Assembly (NCBI RefSeq): GCF_000428725.1
Contig: NZ_AUAM01000007.1
Span: forward strand, 1 to 64,000
Source: Psychromonas aquimarina ATCC BAA-1526
GTDB lineage: Bacteria > Pseudomonadota > Gammaproteobacteria > Enterobacterales > Psychromonadaceae
DNA: 64,000 nt
Direction of reading: 5' to 3'
The translations under genes and the position numbers were made by a program. The notes below the pieces were generated by a model that was given only the letters and a program-made list of their open reading frames with translations, ran no database searches and was not told the DNA's origin. Of this stretch, positions 54,372 through 63,567 are shown in pieces (the stretch's first letter is position 1; the number at the start of each line of letters is the position of its first letter).

Positions 54372-56760
54372 TACCACATCGAAATTAAAACTGCCCGTTT
54401 ATGGTATGAACTGTGCCGGCTGTGCCAGCCGCCTACAAAGTGCATTAAACGAAATACCCGCTGTAGCTGCCGAAGTTAGTTTTGCATTAGAAAGTGCTCT
54501 GCTAAGCTTTGCACCACAAGCTGATCATAGCGAAACACTTAAGCTGGTATTAGCTGTGCTGGATAAAAAGGGTTATCAGACCGACAGTGAAACCATTGTT
54601 ATTTCCGTAAGAGGCTGGAGCTGTGTCAGCTGTGTTAATAAAACCACCAGCATGCTTAATGCATCCCCCCGGATTATTGATGCACAGGCTAATTTTGCTG
54701 CTGAAAAGGTGCTGCTGAGAACGATTCAAGGGGCATTAACTCAAGAAGATATTAAGCAGCTGGCGGCGAAAATGCCTTATCAGCTGACTATTGAATCTAA
54801 ACAGGATCTAAAAACTCAAAATGCCTTAAAAGCAGCCGAGGATAAAAAACGCGATAACAAGGCATTACTCACCTTAACAGCGGCTGTCATACTAAGCCTG
54901 CCGTTTTTATTAACCATGCTTAATATGCTTATTAACAACGAGCATTCTTTATTACCCGGCTGGCTGGAGTTTACTTTAGCAACGCCCCTGCAGTTTATAA
55001 TCGGCGCACGCTTTTATAAAGGCGCCTGGCACAGTCTTAAAAGCGGATCTGCCAATATGGATCTGTTAGTGGCTCTGGGCACCAGTGCGGCTTACTTTTA
55101 CAGCCTGTATATTCTCCTGTCCGGCTTAGACCAGCCGCTGTACTTTGAATCAAGCGCCTTAGTTATCACCCTGGTTACTCTGGGTAAATATTTAGAACAC
55201 CGTGCTAAACAAAATACCAGCAGTGCGATTAATGCCCTGATGGCACTGCGCCCGGATACTGCCAAGGTTAAGAAAGGTAAGCTTTATGTTGATATTAAAA
55301 TTGAAAATGTGCAGATCGGAGATCTGGTGCAGGTTGCTATCGGTGAAAAAGTCCCCGTTGACGGCCTGGTCGCGCAAGGTAAAAGTTATTTAGATGAGTC
55401 ACTGTTAACCGGCGAAAGTAAACCCGTTTTAAAAAACAGCAGCGATCCTGTGATTGCCGGCAGTATTAACGGCGACGGCGTTTTATTAGTTAAAACCACA
55501 GCAGTTGGTGAGTCCACCAGCTTAAGTAAAATCATCTCCTTAGTTGAAAATGCGCAGATGAGTAAAGCTCCTATTATGCAGCTGGTTGATAAAATCAGCG
55601 CCGTTTTTGTGCCCGTTGTTTTACTTATTGCCGCGGCGACATTTTTAAGCTGGTATTATTTAAGCGGTGATTTTCAGCATGCATTAATCAGTGCGGTTGC
55701 TGTTTTAGTCATTGCCTGCCCCTGTGCTTTAGGGTTAGCTACACCAACAGCCGTGGTAGTCGGTACGGGGGTGGCTGCCCGGCAGGGAATCTTAATTAAG
55801 GATATTAAAACCCTGCAGCAGGCTTATAAACTGCAGACCATTATCTTTGATAAAACCGGCACATTAACTCAGGGTAAAGGTCAGATAAATGAAATATTCA
55901 GCATTGACGGTGATAACAAAAGTCTGCTTGCTAAACTCTACGCATTACAGGGCGGCAGCCGCCACCCGATTGCTCACGCAGTAAAAAACTACTGCTCAGC
56001 AAACAACATAGCGGCGGACAATGCTGATGATGTACAGGCTATAAATGGGGAAGGTATTAAAGGTTTAGTTGACGGTCATCAGCTGGTCGCCGGTAACTTG
56101 ACCATGATGAAACGCTTTAACATTACAGTAGCGGCGCAGCTGCTGGAAAAAATGTTAAATCAGAGTGACAGTTACGTTTATATTGCAGCGGACAAAACAC
56201 TTTTGGGTTATATCAGTATCAATGACCAGCTTCGCAGTGAAAGCTGTGAAGCGATAAAGGAGCTGCACAAACGCGGCCTGCAGACGGTCATGTTAAGCGG
56301 TGATAAAGACAGTGTTGTTAACCATATTAGTCAGCAGCTGCAGATCAGCAGCAGTTTCAGTGAACTGAAACCGGAGCAGAAACTTAATAAATTAGTCGAA
56401 CTGCAGAAAAACAGACGGGTCGCTATGGTTGGAGACGGGGTTAATGACGCTCCGGCGCTTGCGCAGGCCGATGTCAGTATTGCCATGGGCACCGGCAGTG
56501 ATGCGGCTAAAGAGAGTGCATCAATCACCTTAATGCGTAATGATCCGCGCCTAGTGGCGCTGGCCGTTGATATTTCCAAAGCGACCTGGCATAAAATACA
56601 GCAGAACCTGTTCTGGGCATTTATTTTCAATACAGCAGCTATTCCGGCCGCCGCCATGGGCTATTTAAGCCCGGCAATTGCCGGCGGCGCAATGGCGTTA
56701 TCAAGTATTATGGTATTAACTAACTCTTTATTATTAAAAGGTTTTAAAACAAATAACTAA
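54367..56760 (+). CDS. copA: Copper-exporting P-type ATPase
   Basis: A 797-aa P1B-type ATPase. N-terminal metal-binding domain with GMNCAGC (C16, C19) and a second with CVSC (C86, C89); transmembrane CPC motif at 451-453; phosphorylation motif DKTGT with D495; and hinge GDGVNDAPALAQADV. It pumps Cu(I) out of the cytoplasm. The second domain lacks the GMTC signature (GWSCVSC) but keeps both cysteines. It shares a transcript with cueR 10 nt downstream. Confidence 0.96.
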   Translation: MSTTSKLKLPVYGMNCAGCASRLQSALNEIPAVAAEVSFALESALLSFAPQADHSETLKLVLAVLDKKGYQTDSETIVISVRGWSCVSCVNKTTSMLNASPRIIDAQANFAAEKVLLRTIQGALTQEDIKQLAAKMPYQLTIESKQDLKTQNALKAAEDKKRDNKALLTLTAAVILSLPFLLTMLNMLINNEHSLLPGWLEFTLATPLQFIIGARFYKGAWHSLKSGSANMDLLVALGTSAAYFYSLYILLSGLDQPLYFESSALVITLVTLGKYLEHRAKQNTSSAINALMALRPDTAKVKKGKLYVDIKIENVQIGDLVQVAIGEKVPVDGLVAQGKSYLDESLLTGESKPVLKNSSDPVIAGSINGDGVLLVKTTAVGESTSLSKIISLVENAQMSKAPIMQLVDKISAVFVPVVLLIAAATFLSWYYLSGDFQHALISAVAVLVIACPCALGLATPTAVVVGTGVAARQGILIKDIKTLQQAYKLQTIIFDKTGTLTQGKGQINEIFSIDGDNKSLLAKLYALQGGSRHPIAHAVKNYCSANNIAADNADDVQAINGEGIKGLVDGHQLVAGNLTMMKRFNITVAAQLLEKMLNQSDSYVYIAADKTLLGYISINDQLRSESCEAIKELHKRGLQTVMLSGDKDSVVNHISQQLQISSSFSELKPEQKLNKLVELQKNRRVAMVGDGVNDAPALAQADVSIAMGTGSDAAKESASITLMRNDPRLVALAVDISKATWHKIQQNLFWAFIFNTAAIPAAAMGYLSPAIAGGAMALSSIMVLTNSLLLKGFKTNN

Positions 56761-56770
56761 GGTATCTATT

Positions 56771-57160
56771 ATGTTATCAATCAGCCAGGCAGCCAGAACA
56801 ACCGGATTATCGGTCAAATCAATCCGCCATTATGAACAGATCGGCCTGATTCCGTCACCTCCCCGCGGGGAAAATGATTACCGCTATTACCCGGAAGCAA
56901 TGATCCGGCAGCTGCATTTTATTAAGAGCAGCAAAGATGCAGGCTTTAACTTGAAAGAGTGTAAAGAGCTGCTGCAGCTGTGTGAAAATAAAGAACGCAG
57001 CAGTGCCGATGTAAAAATGATTGCACTGCAGAAAATTGAGGAGTTACAGGCAAGAATCGATCAGCAGCAGGCCTTGCTTAACAGTTTAAAAGCGCTCACC
57101 AGACAGTGTCATGGTGATTCAAAAGCTGACTGCCCGATAATTGATGCTTTTATAAAATAA
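56771..57160 (+). CDS. cueR: Copper-responsive MerR-family regulator
   Basis: A 129-aa MerR regulator: N-terminal helix-turn-helix (MLSISQAARTTGLSVKSIRH, YEQIGLIPSP) and a C-terminal metal loop with C113 and C121 (CHGDSKADCPII), the two-coordinate Cu(I)/Ag(I) site of CueR (C112 and C120 in E. coli). It should activate copA through the 19-bp-spacer promoter, giving an autoregulated operon. Confidence 0.93.
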   Translation: MLSISQAARTTGLSVKSIRHYEQIGLIPSPPRGENDYRYYPEAMIRQLHFIKSSKDAGFNLKECKELLQLCENKERSSADVKMIALQKIEELQARIDQQQALLNSLKALTRQCHGDSKADCPIIDAFIK

Positions 57161-57161
57161 T

Positions 57162-57196
57162 AAAAGGCCCTGCGCAGCTCAAGCGCAGGGCCTTTT
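57162..57196 (+). terminator. Terminator of copA-cueR
   Basis: AAAGGCCCTGCGC and GCGCAGGGCCTTT form a perfect 13-bp stem around AGCTCAA, followed by TTAAT. It can also end the converging symporter transcript. Confidence 0.92.
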
Positions 57197-57219
57197 TAAT
57201 AAATAAAACAACAACTCAG

Positions 57220-58563
57220 TTAAACTGAGCTGTCCGCTTTATCAGGCTGTGAGTACTCTCCGCCTAATGTATGAAGATGCAGCTCTTCTTCTTTATCTCC
57301 GGCTTTAGGATCGTTAAATACATCAACATCCATTTCACCTTCTGATTTAGCAACAATACAAGTTACCACACTGTCACCGGTAATATTAACCGCAGTACGG
57401 ATCATATCCAGCAGTCTGTCGACCCCCATAATCATCGCGATACCTTCAACGGGTAAACCAACCTGATTAAGCACCATCGCCAGCATAATCAAACCAACCC
57501 CCGGTACACCGGCAGTTCCCACTGATGCTAGGGTTGCAGTTAAAATAACAGCGGCATAATCACCCAGTGTTAAATCAATATTAAACGCCTGCGCAATAAA
57601 TACCGTGGCAACCCCCTGCATAATCGCAGTACCGTCCATATTCACCGTAGCCCCTAAAGGAACCGTGAATGATGCAATCTTATTTTTTACCCCCATATGT
57701 TTAGTTGCCGTTTCCAGAGTCACAGGAATCGTTGCACTTGAAGAGGCAGTTGAAAATGCAAAAGTAATTGCTGTTTCCATTTTCTTAAGAAATATCAGCG
57801 GATTCAGACCGGTAAAGACTTTAAAAAAGACGCCGTAGGTAACAAAACCATGCAGCACCAGTGTACCGGAAAGCACCAGGAAGTACCCCAGCAGGTTGCC
57901 TATGGCCTCTAAACCAATTTCGGTAAACAGTTTAGCCATCAGGAAGAATACACCGTACGGGGCAATATTCATCAGCATAACAACCAGCTTCATAATAACT
58001 TCGTTAAGATCCGCAAAAAACGATGCAATACGTACCCCGGCTTTACCTGCAGAACTGACCGCAATACCGAACAATACTGCAAATACAATAATCTGCAGTG
58101 TATTGCCTTGAGCCATGGAGTTAATCGGGTTAGTCGGGAACATATTAATGATCACCGAACCTAAAGAAGGCGCATCCGAAGACTGGAAAGAGGATGCGGC
58201 CGAAAGGTCTGCGCCGACACCGGGCTGGAAAATATTCGCAGTAAAAATAGCCAGAGTAATCGCAATAGCAGTAGTTGCAAGATATATAGCAACCGTCTTA
58301 CCGCCTAAGCGGCCTAATGTTGTAATATCTTTTAATGAACTTGTGCCGCAGACTAAGGATACAAAAATAAGCGGTACAACCAGCATTTTTAAGCTGGCAA
58401 CAAAAATTGCACCGCCGACATCAAAAATGCCATGGACAATATAATCGTTTACAAAGCTGATATCCGAGAAAAAAGTCCGGATAATAAACCCCGTTGCAAT
58501 ACCAGCAAACATACCGAGAAGAACTCGTTTTGTGAGTGACATTTTTTGTTTATCTTCAGTCAT
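57220..58563 (-). CDS. Sodium/proton:dicarboxylate (amino acid) symporter, DAACS family
   Basis: A 447-aa membrane transporter with the DAACS layout: N-terminal helices (MLVVPLIFVSLVCGTSSLKD), serine-rich re-entrant hairpin TAFAFSTASSSATIPVT-like segment (FAFSTASSSATIPVTLE), the NMDGT motif (GATVNMDGTAIMQG) and C-terminal ligand region (GVDRLLDMIRTAVNITGDSV). GltP/GltT-type glutamate/aspartate or C4-dicarboxylate uptake; exact substrate not resolved. It has a ribosome site AAGGG six bases before the ATG. Confidence 0.92.
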   Translation of the reverse strand: MTEDKQKMSLTKRVLLGMFAGIATGFIIRTFFSDISFVNDYIVHGIFDVGGAIFVASLKMLVVPLIFVSLVCGTSSLKDITTLGRLGGKTVAIYLATTAIAITLAIFTANIFQPGVGADLSAASSFQSSDAPSLGSVIINMFPTNPINSMAQGNTLQIIVFAVLFGIAVSSAGKAGVRIASFFADLNEVIMKLVVMLMNIAPYGVFFLMAKLFTEIGLEAIGNLLGYFLVLSGTLVLHGFVTYGVFFKVFTGLNPLIFLKKMETAITFAFSTASSSATIPVTLETATKHMGVKNKIASFTVPLGATVNMDGTAIMQGVATVFIAQAFNIDLTLGDYAAVILTATLASVGTAGVPGVGLIMLAMVLNQVGLPVEGIAMIMGVDRLLDMIRTAVNITGDSVVTCIVAKSEGEMDVDVFNDPKAGDKEEELHLHTLGGEYSQPDKADSSV

Positions 58564-58655
58564 AAATAACCCTTAAAAAGTAACGTTTACTGCAAGGTCA
58601 AATACAATGCAGTGCTTTAAATTATTGAACTGTACATTTTTCCTTTTAGATTAGT

Positions 58656-58826
58656 GGTTTATACCAATCGCACTAATTATCTAACCTATTATGCTGGTTA
58701 AAATCGGTGCTAACTTCGTTATTGATTTTGTAATTAGAACAACTAATTACGGCAATCAATGCCTTGTTATCAGCAATTTTTACTACGCCTAAATAGGCCG
58801 TCTATTTAGTGTGATTGGTATTAACC
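58656..58826. repeat. MITE-like palindromic element (ATACCAATCRCACTAA type)
   Basis: The left arm GGTTTATACCAATCGCACTA and the inverted right arm GGTTAATACCAATCACACTA match at 21 of 24 positions. A central palindrome (GTAATTAG/CTAATTAC at 58730-58750) sits inside. Nothing else recognisable was found in 58564-59149, apart from AT-rich DNA. Confidence 0.75.
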
Positions 58827-59149
58827 GTTAACGGCGGCATATACAGCGCGCGCAAAAACGCCAACATAAGCATATAAAATACTTAAATATACGGGATAAA
58901 ATTAGGAGCAGATCCTATTTAGATTGATTGAGATATTTTCCATAACCGGCTTTACAAACAGGTTCTTTATCTCTTCCTTGAACAGCTTTGGCGGGCATCC
59001 TGACCACTGGGGTATAACTAATTAGTGATAAAACTTAAATTGTTTTTAAGAAATTGTCTACAATGCAGCAGTTTTAAAATAAAAAAACACAACCAAACTC
59101 ACTAAAACAACAATCTTTATATTTATTTAAACTGGCAGTGATTTTTCAC

Positions 59150-60226
59150 TCATTCACTCAGGTCAAAACGGCTTTTAAACATCTCAACACCATTTACCAC
59201 AATAGCCAGATGATGCTCTCCCGGATAATATTTTCGGGTAGAAATGCTTTTAAAACTAAACTGCTTAGTCACCTTTTTAGTGTTGGTCTTCAGGGTTGAT
59301 TCTGATATTTTAAAAATTTTGCTGGCCCCTTTACCATTCTTTTTCATAAAACCGATAACAAACTCGAGGCGAAGCTTTCCTAGCGGCCCGCGGCTGTTTA
59401 AAGAAAAGGAAAAATCTAAAAGCTCTCCCATTTTGACCGATTTCGCCGCTTTAAAATCTTTTATTTTAATATGCTCGGGTACAGCAAACCCGAATAAAGC
59501 CAAAACCTGCGGATCTCCCTGTTTTAATAATCCCCGGCAGGCATGCTTAACAATCCAGTCCAGGTGTTTATTTTTACCAATCCAGGAACGGGCAATCTTA
59601 ACCACCAGCTGCGGGTTGTCTTTACTGATATCATTAAGGTTATTAGCCACACTTCTGCGCACATAAAGGCTGCTGTCGTCTTTTAGAAGCTCAAGAATTT
59701 TTATAATATCCCGAGGATCTTTTTTAAACTCAGGCAAGGCACTCGCCCAGGGCAGACGCGGCCGGCAGCCTTCAGATGCGAGTCTTCGCAGGTGCTCATT
59801 ATCAGAGAGAGCCCAGACAGCCATCTGGGCCATCATCTGCTCCGGATATTTATTAATAAACGGACGAACTGCAAATTCTGAACTGGAATATTGAGTCAGG
59901 AGCGCAAGTGTTTCAATTGAGGTGTGGTAATCGTCCAGCCCGTATAACTCCACAAAAGCGGGGAAAAACATCGCTTCATAACCGCCAAAAAACGGCGCGC
60001 TCTGCTTTAATATTGCGGTGCTTTTTGTAAAATCAGCGGGTAGAAACTGATATAAGGTTTGTGCGATAAAAGTTAAACGCGCTTTGAGCTCTTTATCCGG
60101 CCAATGCTGGTCAAAAATTGTTTTATTAAATTCATCCTGAGCGAACTCAGGATAAACATCTGCAATTTTAGCGGAAAGTGAATCGATAAAATCAGTCGTG
60201 TAAACATGCTTTAACAGTTCAGCCAT
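59150..60226 (-). CDS. AlkC-like DNA alkylation repair protein
   Basis: A 358-aa protein of the HEAT-like-repeat glycosylase superfamily: repeats such as YVRRSVANNLNDISKDNPQL and LDWIVKHACRGLLKQGDPQV, with a C-terminal beta-rich segment (LDFSFSLNSRGPLGKLRLEF to FDLSE) that fits the Ig-like domain of AlkC rather than AlkD. AlkC enzymes excise N3-methyladenine. The conserved EGCRPRLPWA segment matches the family. It lies downstream of gmhA-yafJ on the same strand with about 110 nt between. Confidence 0.85.
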   Translation of the reverse strand: MAELLKHVYTTDFIDSLSAKIADVYPEFAQDEFNKTIFDQHWPDKELKARLTFIAQTLYQFLPADFTKSTAILKQSAPFFGGYEAMFFPAFVELYGLDDYHTSIETLALLTQYSSSEFAVRPFINKYPEQMMAQMAVWALSDNEHLRRLASEGCRPRLPWASALPEFKKDPRDIIKILELLKDDSSLYVRRSVANNLNDISKDNPQLVVKIARSWIGKNKHLDWIVKHACRGLLKQGDPQVLALFGFAVPEHIKIKDFKAAKSVKMGELLDFSFSLNSRGPLGKLRLEFVIGFMKKNGKGASKIFKISESTLKTNTKKVTKQFSFKSISTRKYYPGEHHLAIVVNGVEMFKSRFDLSE

Positions 60227-60249
60227 TATACATCCAGTAATATATACCC

Positions 60250-60282
60250 AAGCACCTGCTTACCATAGTGGAAAACACAGAA
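60250..60282 (-). repeat. Duplicated 3' end of the YafJ-like gene (remnant)
   Basis: These 33 bases match the final codons of the gene at 60334 (60337-60369) at 30 of 33 positions. On the minus strand they read F-C-V-F-H-Y-G-K-Q-V-L, against F-C-V-F-H-Y-G-E-R-V-L in the gene. It looks like a leftover from duplication or recombination at this point. Confidence 0.7.
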
Positions 60283-60333
60283 GATACCAGCCTGACTTCA
60301 TCTACAATGCATGTTTGCACACAAAACAAACAA

Positions 60334-61101
60334 TTAAAGCACCCGCTCACCATAATGGAAAACACAGAATTCGCCTTCCTGCATCTTATTCCAGGTTTCA
60401 TCTTTAGTCAGCGGACGAGTAGCGATCACAGTTACCACATCACTGTCAGAAGTTTCCTTTTTAAAGTCGACCACCATATCTTCATCAATCAGCTGCGCTT
60501 TACCAAACGGTGCTCGACGGGTTATCCAGTGCAGGTTATTGGTGCAGTAACACATCACGTATTCACCGTTACTCAGAAGCATATTAAATACCCCCATTGC
60601 CCGCAGGCTGTCTGCGTAACCGGCAACTCTTTTGAACATCTCTAAAATATCTGCCGGCTCGTCTGCATAATTCTGATGCAGCTGATCAATAATCCAGCAG
60701 AAAGCACGCTCACTATCCGTCTGACCAACGGGATTCGCATAACCCATTGGTAAAACGTCATAACCCGTTAACTGACCGTTATGCGCATAGGTCCAGTTTT
60801 TACCCCATAATTCACGAATAAACGGGTGGGTATTTTCTAAGGAAACACCACCGCGATTTGCCTGGCGGATATGGCTGATCACCGATTTACTTTTAATCGG
60901 ATAGTTTTTTACCAGCTGGGCAACACGAGAATCACAGCTTGGTTTGGGATCCTTAAAACTACGGCAGCCTTTACCTTCATAAAAAGTAATACCCCAGCCG
61001 TCTTTATGAGGTCCGGTTTCACCACCGCGTTTAACCAGCCCGCTGAAACTAAAACAGATATCAGTGGGCACATTCGCGCTCATACCTAGTAACTCACACA
61101 T
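60334..61101 (-). CDS. yafJ: Class II glutamine amidotransferase, YafJ type
   Basis: A 255-aa Ntn-type amidotransferase: nucleophile Cys2 (MCELLGMSANVP), GPHKDGWGITFYEGKG, SHIRQANRGGVSLENTHPFI and YAHNGQLTGYD, all typical YafJ motifs. It hydrolyses glutamine to donate ammonia to an unknown acceptor. It lies 21 nt behind gmhA, the same order as in E. coli (lpcA-yafJ). Confidence 0.92.
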   Translation of the reverse strand: MCELLGMSANVPTDICFSFSGLVKRGGETGPHKDGWGITFYEGKGCRSFKDPKPSCDSRVAQLVKNYPIKSKSVISHIRQANRGGVSLENTHPFIRELWGKNWTYAHNGQLTGYDVLPMGYANPVGQTDSERAFCWIIDQLHQNYADEPADILEMFKRVAGYADSLRAMGVFNMLLSNGEYVMCYCTNNLHWITRRAPFGKAQLIDEDMVVDFKKETSDSDVVTVIATRPLTKDETWNKMQEGEFCVFHYGERVL

Positions 61102-61122
61102 TTTAAGCCTTTCTTTTTTAAG

Positions 61123-61698
61123 TTAAGCCATTTTTTGTTCAATTAAATAAATCAGAATATGGATAATCTTGATATGAATTTCTTGAATACGATCAGCGTA
61201 ACCAAAATGAGGTACGCGGATTTCAACATCTGCCAGCCCCGCCATTTTACCACCGTCTTTACCGGTTAAGGCAACCACAGAAATCCCCTTTGCTTTAGCA
61301 ACTTCGATCGCTTTTAAGATATTTTCCGAGTTTCCGCTGGTTGATAAGCAAAACAGTACATCACCACTGCGGCCGACACCTTCCAGGTAACGCGCAAAAA
61401 TATATTCATAGCCGTAATCATTACCAACACATGAGATATGACTTGGGTCTGAAATAGCAATCGCAGCATATGAAGGACGGTTTTCACGGTAACGCCCGGT
61501 TAATTCTTCGGCAAAGTGCATCGCATCACAATGGGAGCCGCCGTTACCGCAGGAAAGTACTTTACCTTCTAGTTTAAGAGAAGCTGCTATTAACGAGGCT
61601 GCTTTTTCAATATTCTGTAAATTTGTCTGATCAGCTATAAAGTCCTGTAATACTTTTTCAGCTTCTAATAATTCGTTTTTAATAATTGCCAGGTTCAT
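61123..61698 (-). CDS. gmhA: Phosphoheptose isomerase
   Basis: A 191-aa SIS-domain enzyme with [40 protein letters not shown] and [20 protein letters not shown], matching GmhA/LpcA at full length. It converts sedoheptulose 7-phosphate to D-glycero-D-manno-heptose 7-phosphate, the first step to LPS core heptose. It is first in the gmhA-yafJ unit. Confidence 0.95.
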   Translation of the reverse strand: MNLAIIKNELLEAEKVLQDFIADQTNLQNIEKAASLIAASLKLEGKVLSCGNGGSHCDAMHFAEELTGRYRENRPSYAAIAISDPSHISCVGNDYGYEYIFARYLEGVGRSGDVLFCLSTSGNSENILKAIEVAKAKGISVVALTGKDGGKMAGLADVEIRVPHFGYADRIQEIHIKIIHILIYLIEQKMA

Positions 61699-61893
61699 AT
61701 TATCCCTTTTAGATTCTTTAGTTCGGGTAGCCGTTGGAAATGAAAGTCATCTCTACATTATAGTAAAAACATTTTACACGGTTAATGCACTGATAAAAGA
61801 GGCATAGATAAGTTAGTAGAAATTAAACGCAATAGCGGGAGATATGAGGCTGTAAATAATATCGCTAAGCACTGTGCCCAGTACTGCTGAAAG

Positions 61894-61926
61894 CAAAAAG
61901 CAGAGAACATAGTCTCTGCTTTTTTA
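61894..61926. terminator. Bidirectional terminator
   Basis: AAAAAGCAGAGA and TCTCTGCTTTTT form a 12-bp stem with a 6-nt loop, A- and T-flanked. On the minus strand it ends the small ORF at 61980-62156. The rest of 61699-61979 shows no gene. Confidence 0.88.
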
Positions 61927-61979
61927 TAACTTGATTCTGCATTAATAAACAAACCACCAAAGTCGGGCTTATTGATTAA

Positions 61980-62156
61980 TTAGTCACGATTAATTGTGCA
62001 GGTTTTTTCTTCTTTAACGATACCGGCTTCGATTGCATCGATTGCTTTCTGATCGTGTGCATTTGCAGGACAGCCGCAGGCATGTTCACTTGATGCATGT
62101 AAACGAGCTTGTTCCAGGTGCCATTGTGCTACTTTAATATGTTGATCAACATTCAT
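61980..62156 (-). CDS. Small Cys-containing cytoplasmic protein, 58 aa
   Basis: Starting at the ATG at 62156 (after AAGGA) the product reads MNVDQHIKVAQWHLEQARLH, then HACGCPANAHDQKAIDAIEA and KTCTINRD. It has an amphipathic helix, a CGC motif next to His residues (possible metal or redox site) and a single late Cys. It is followed by a strong terminator and preceded by a perfect FNR-type palindrome, so it is very likely a real gene. Function unknown. Confidence 0.75.
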   Translation of the reverse strand: MNVDQHIKVAQWHLEQARLHASSEHACGCPANAHDQKAIDAIEAGIVKEEKTCTINRD

Positions 62157-62191
62157 GGTAATAATCCTTAAGATAAAAACGGTGTTAGAAA

Positions 62192-62205
62192 TTGATTTAA
62201 ATCAA
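62192..62205 (-). promoter_or_regulatory. FNR-type palindrome upstream of the small Cys ORF
   Basis: TTGAT-TTAA-ATCAA is a perfect 14-bp FNR consensus. Its centre is about 42 nt before the ATG; a class II activated start would then fall very close to the start codon, so either an almost leaderless message or repression is implied. In the divergent direction it is 380 nt from the MalM-like gene. The rest of 62206-62583 shows no gene. Confidence 0.6.
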
Positions 62206-62583
62206 TTTGCAGATTATAAACAAACAAATTAGACAATCCAGTGCTTATTGGCTGAAAACTACAATTATTTAACAAATATATTTATCTGCGCAGCAATTCA
62301 GCAGGGTAATGATAATCACTCGCAAATACCTGTTATTGCTCACTTCAAGCAGCTCATTGATTTCCTAATCAGTACAATAAATAAATCAGATAATCCGATA
62401 TGTTCAACATTTATCTACACAGGTAGAAAGTATGACACAAGAGAGAAAACGTAACATTTTGTATCATTTAGCGGCGTGTAATATCAATGTGTTAAAGATG
62501 TGAGTTAATGCCCGCTGCGGCTACTGCATTTTTAATTTAATCAGGTTATAGTCGAGAATATTCTTTCAACTCAGGTTTTCAAT

Positions 62584-63483
62584 ATGATTATCAAACAATC
62601 CTCACTCATTTTACTTGCAGGCTTGACGCTTGCAGGCTGTTCGCAGTCAGTATTAAAATCACCAATTGACAATAATGCAGAGGCATTTATAGAGCCTGCT
62701 AAAGCAAGCCTTGTGCTGGCAAATAAGCAGCCGTGCTGTAAAGATTTCAGTCAGCTGAAGTATAAAGAAATTGCCAACGACGATACGCTTTATATCCCGC
62801 TAACCAGCGGCTCTCAGGTTTTTGCATTTCCTGAGGGCAACAGTTTTGTTCAGGCGTATAAATTAACGACCAAAGCTAAAAGGCTCAAGCTGACAGTAAG
62901 CGGTCTGATCAAAAATACGGCCTTTGCACCGCAGCTGACCCTGTTAGATGCCAATTTCAATGTTACCCGTACTATTTCAACAAAACATTTCTTATATAAA
63001 GAAGCAAGTATGCTGAGCGGTGACATGTTGTCAGCTGATTTAAGCATCTTCCGAGCACAGGAAGATAATTCTGCAAATGAAACTTATCTGCTTTTTTATA
63101 CAACAGAGAAGGCGATGGCAGACAGTACAACGATAATCCACCCTTCGAAAGCTTTTGCAATCGCACACGGTACAGTGCCTCCTGATATTGCCGATCCGGT
63201 TATCCCTCATTCAGCAATGGGTATAATTAAGCTCGACGTTGAAGCTCAGGGAACTAAAGCTGATGTTGAAAACACTTATATTCCTGAAGCGATACCAGCA
63301 GCAATGCCGATGCCGAGCACCAAAAAAGTACTGACTACGGAAGTCGAATTCAATCAGGCAATTGTTCAGGCGGTGGCAGCAAAAGAGATTGATAAAGCGT
63401 TAACTATTGTGGATGACGCTGAAGAAGCCGGCTTTAATAACGCCAGAGAGACTTTTATCGAAGCACTTAAAAACAGCGACTAA
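62584..63483 (+). CDS. MalM-family periplasmic lipoprotein
   Basis: A 299-aa lipoprotein (LAGC lipobox at LILLAGLTLAGCSQS). The mature part matches the MalM family (PF07148): PCCKDFSQLKYKEI, FAFPEGNSFVQAYKL and LTLLDANFNVTRTISTKHFL. E. coli MalM sits in the maltose operon with unclear role; here no maltose genes are near. The C-terminal part has a KEIDKALTIVDDAEEAGFNN helix pair. Confidence 0.85.
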   Translation: MIIKQSSLILLAGLTLAGCSQSVLKSPIDNNAEAFIEPAKASLVLANKQPCCKDFSQLKYKEIANDDTLYIPLTSGSQVFAFPEGNSFVQAYKLTTKAKRLKLTVSGLIKNTAFAPQLTLLDANFNVTRTISTKHFLYKEASMLSGDMLSADLSIFRAQEDNSANETYLLFYTTEKAMADSTTIIHPSKAFAIAHGTVPPDIADPVIPHSAMGIIKLDVEAQGTKADVENTYIPEAIPAAMPMPSTKKVLTTEVEFNQAIVQAVAAKEIDKALTIVDDAEEAGFNNARETFIEALKNSD

Positions 63484-63500
63484 TATAACTAATAAACCAA

Positions 63501-63537
63501 GAGTGACGGTGAACAATTCTCCGTCACTTTTCTTTCC
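63501..63537 (+). terminator. Terminator of the MalM-like gene
   Basis: AGTGACGG and CCGTCACT form an 8-bp stem, followed by TTTTCTTTC. Confidence 0.85.
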
Positions 63538-63567
63538 TGCAGATACCTTATTCCTTCTAAACAGACT

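Noticed and set aside
62248-62454. 68-codon plus-strand frame before the MalM-like gene
   Set aside because: No ribosome site, AT-driven composition; overlaps likely regulatory region.
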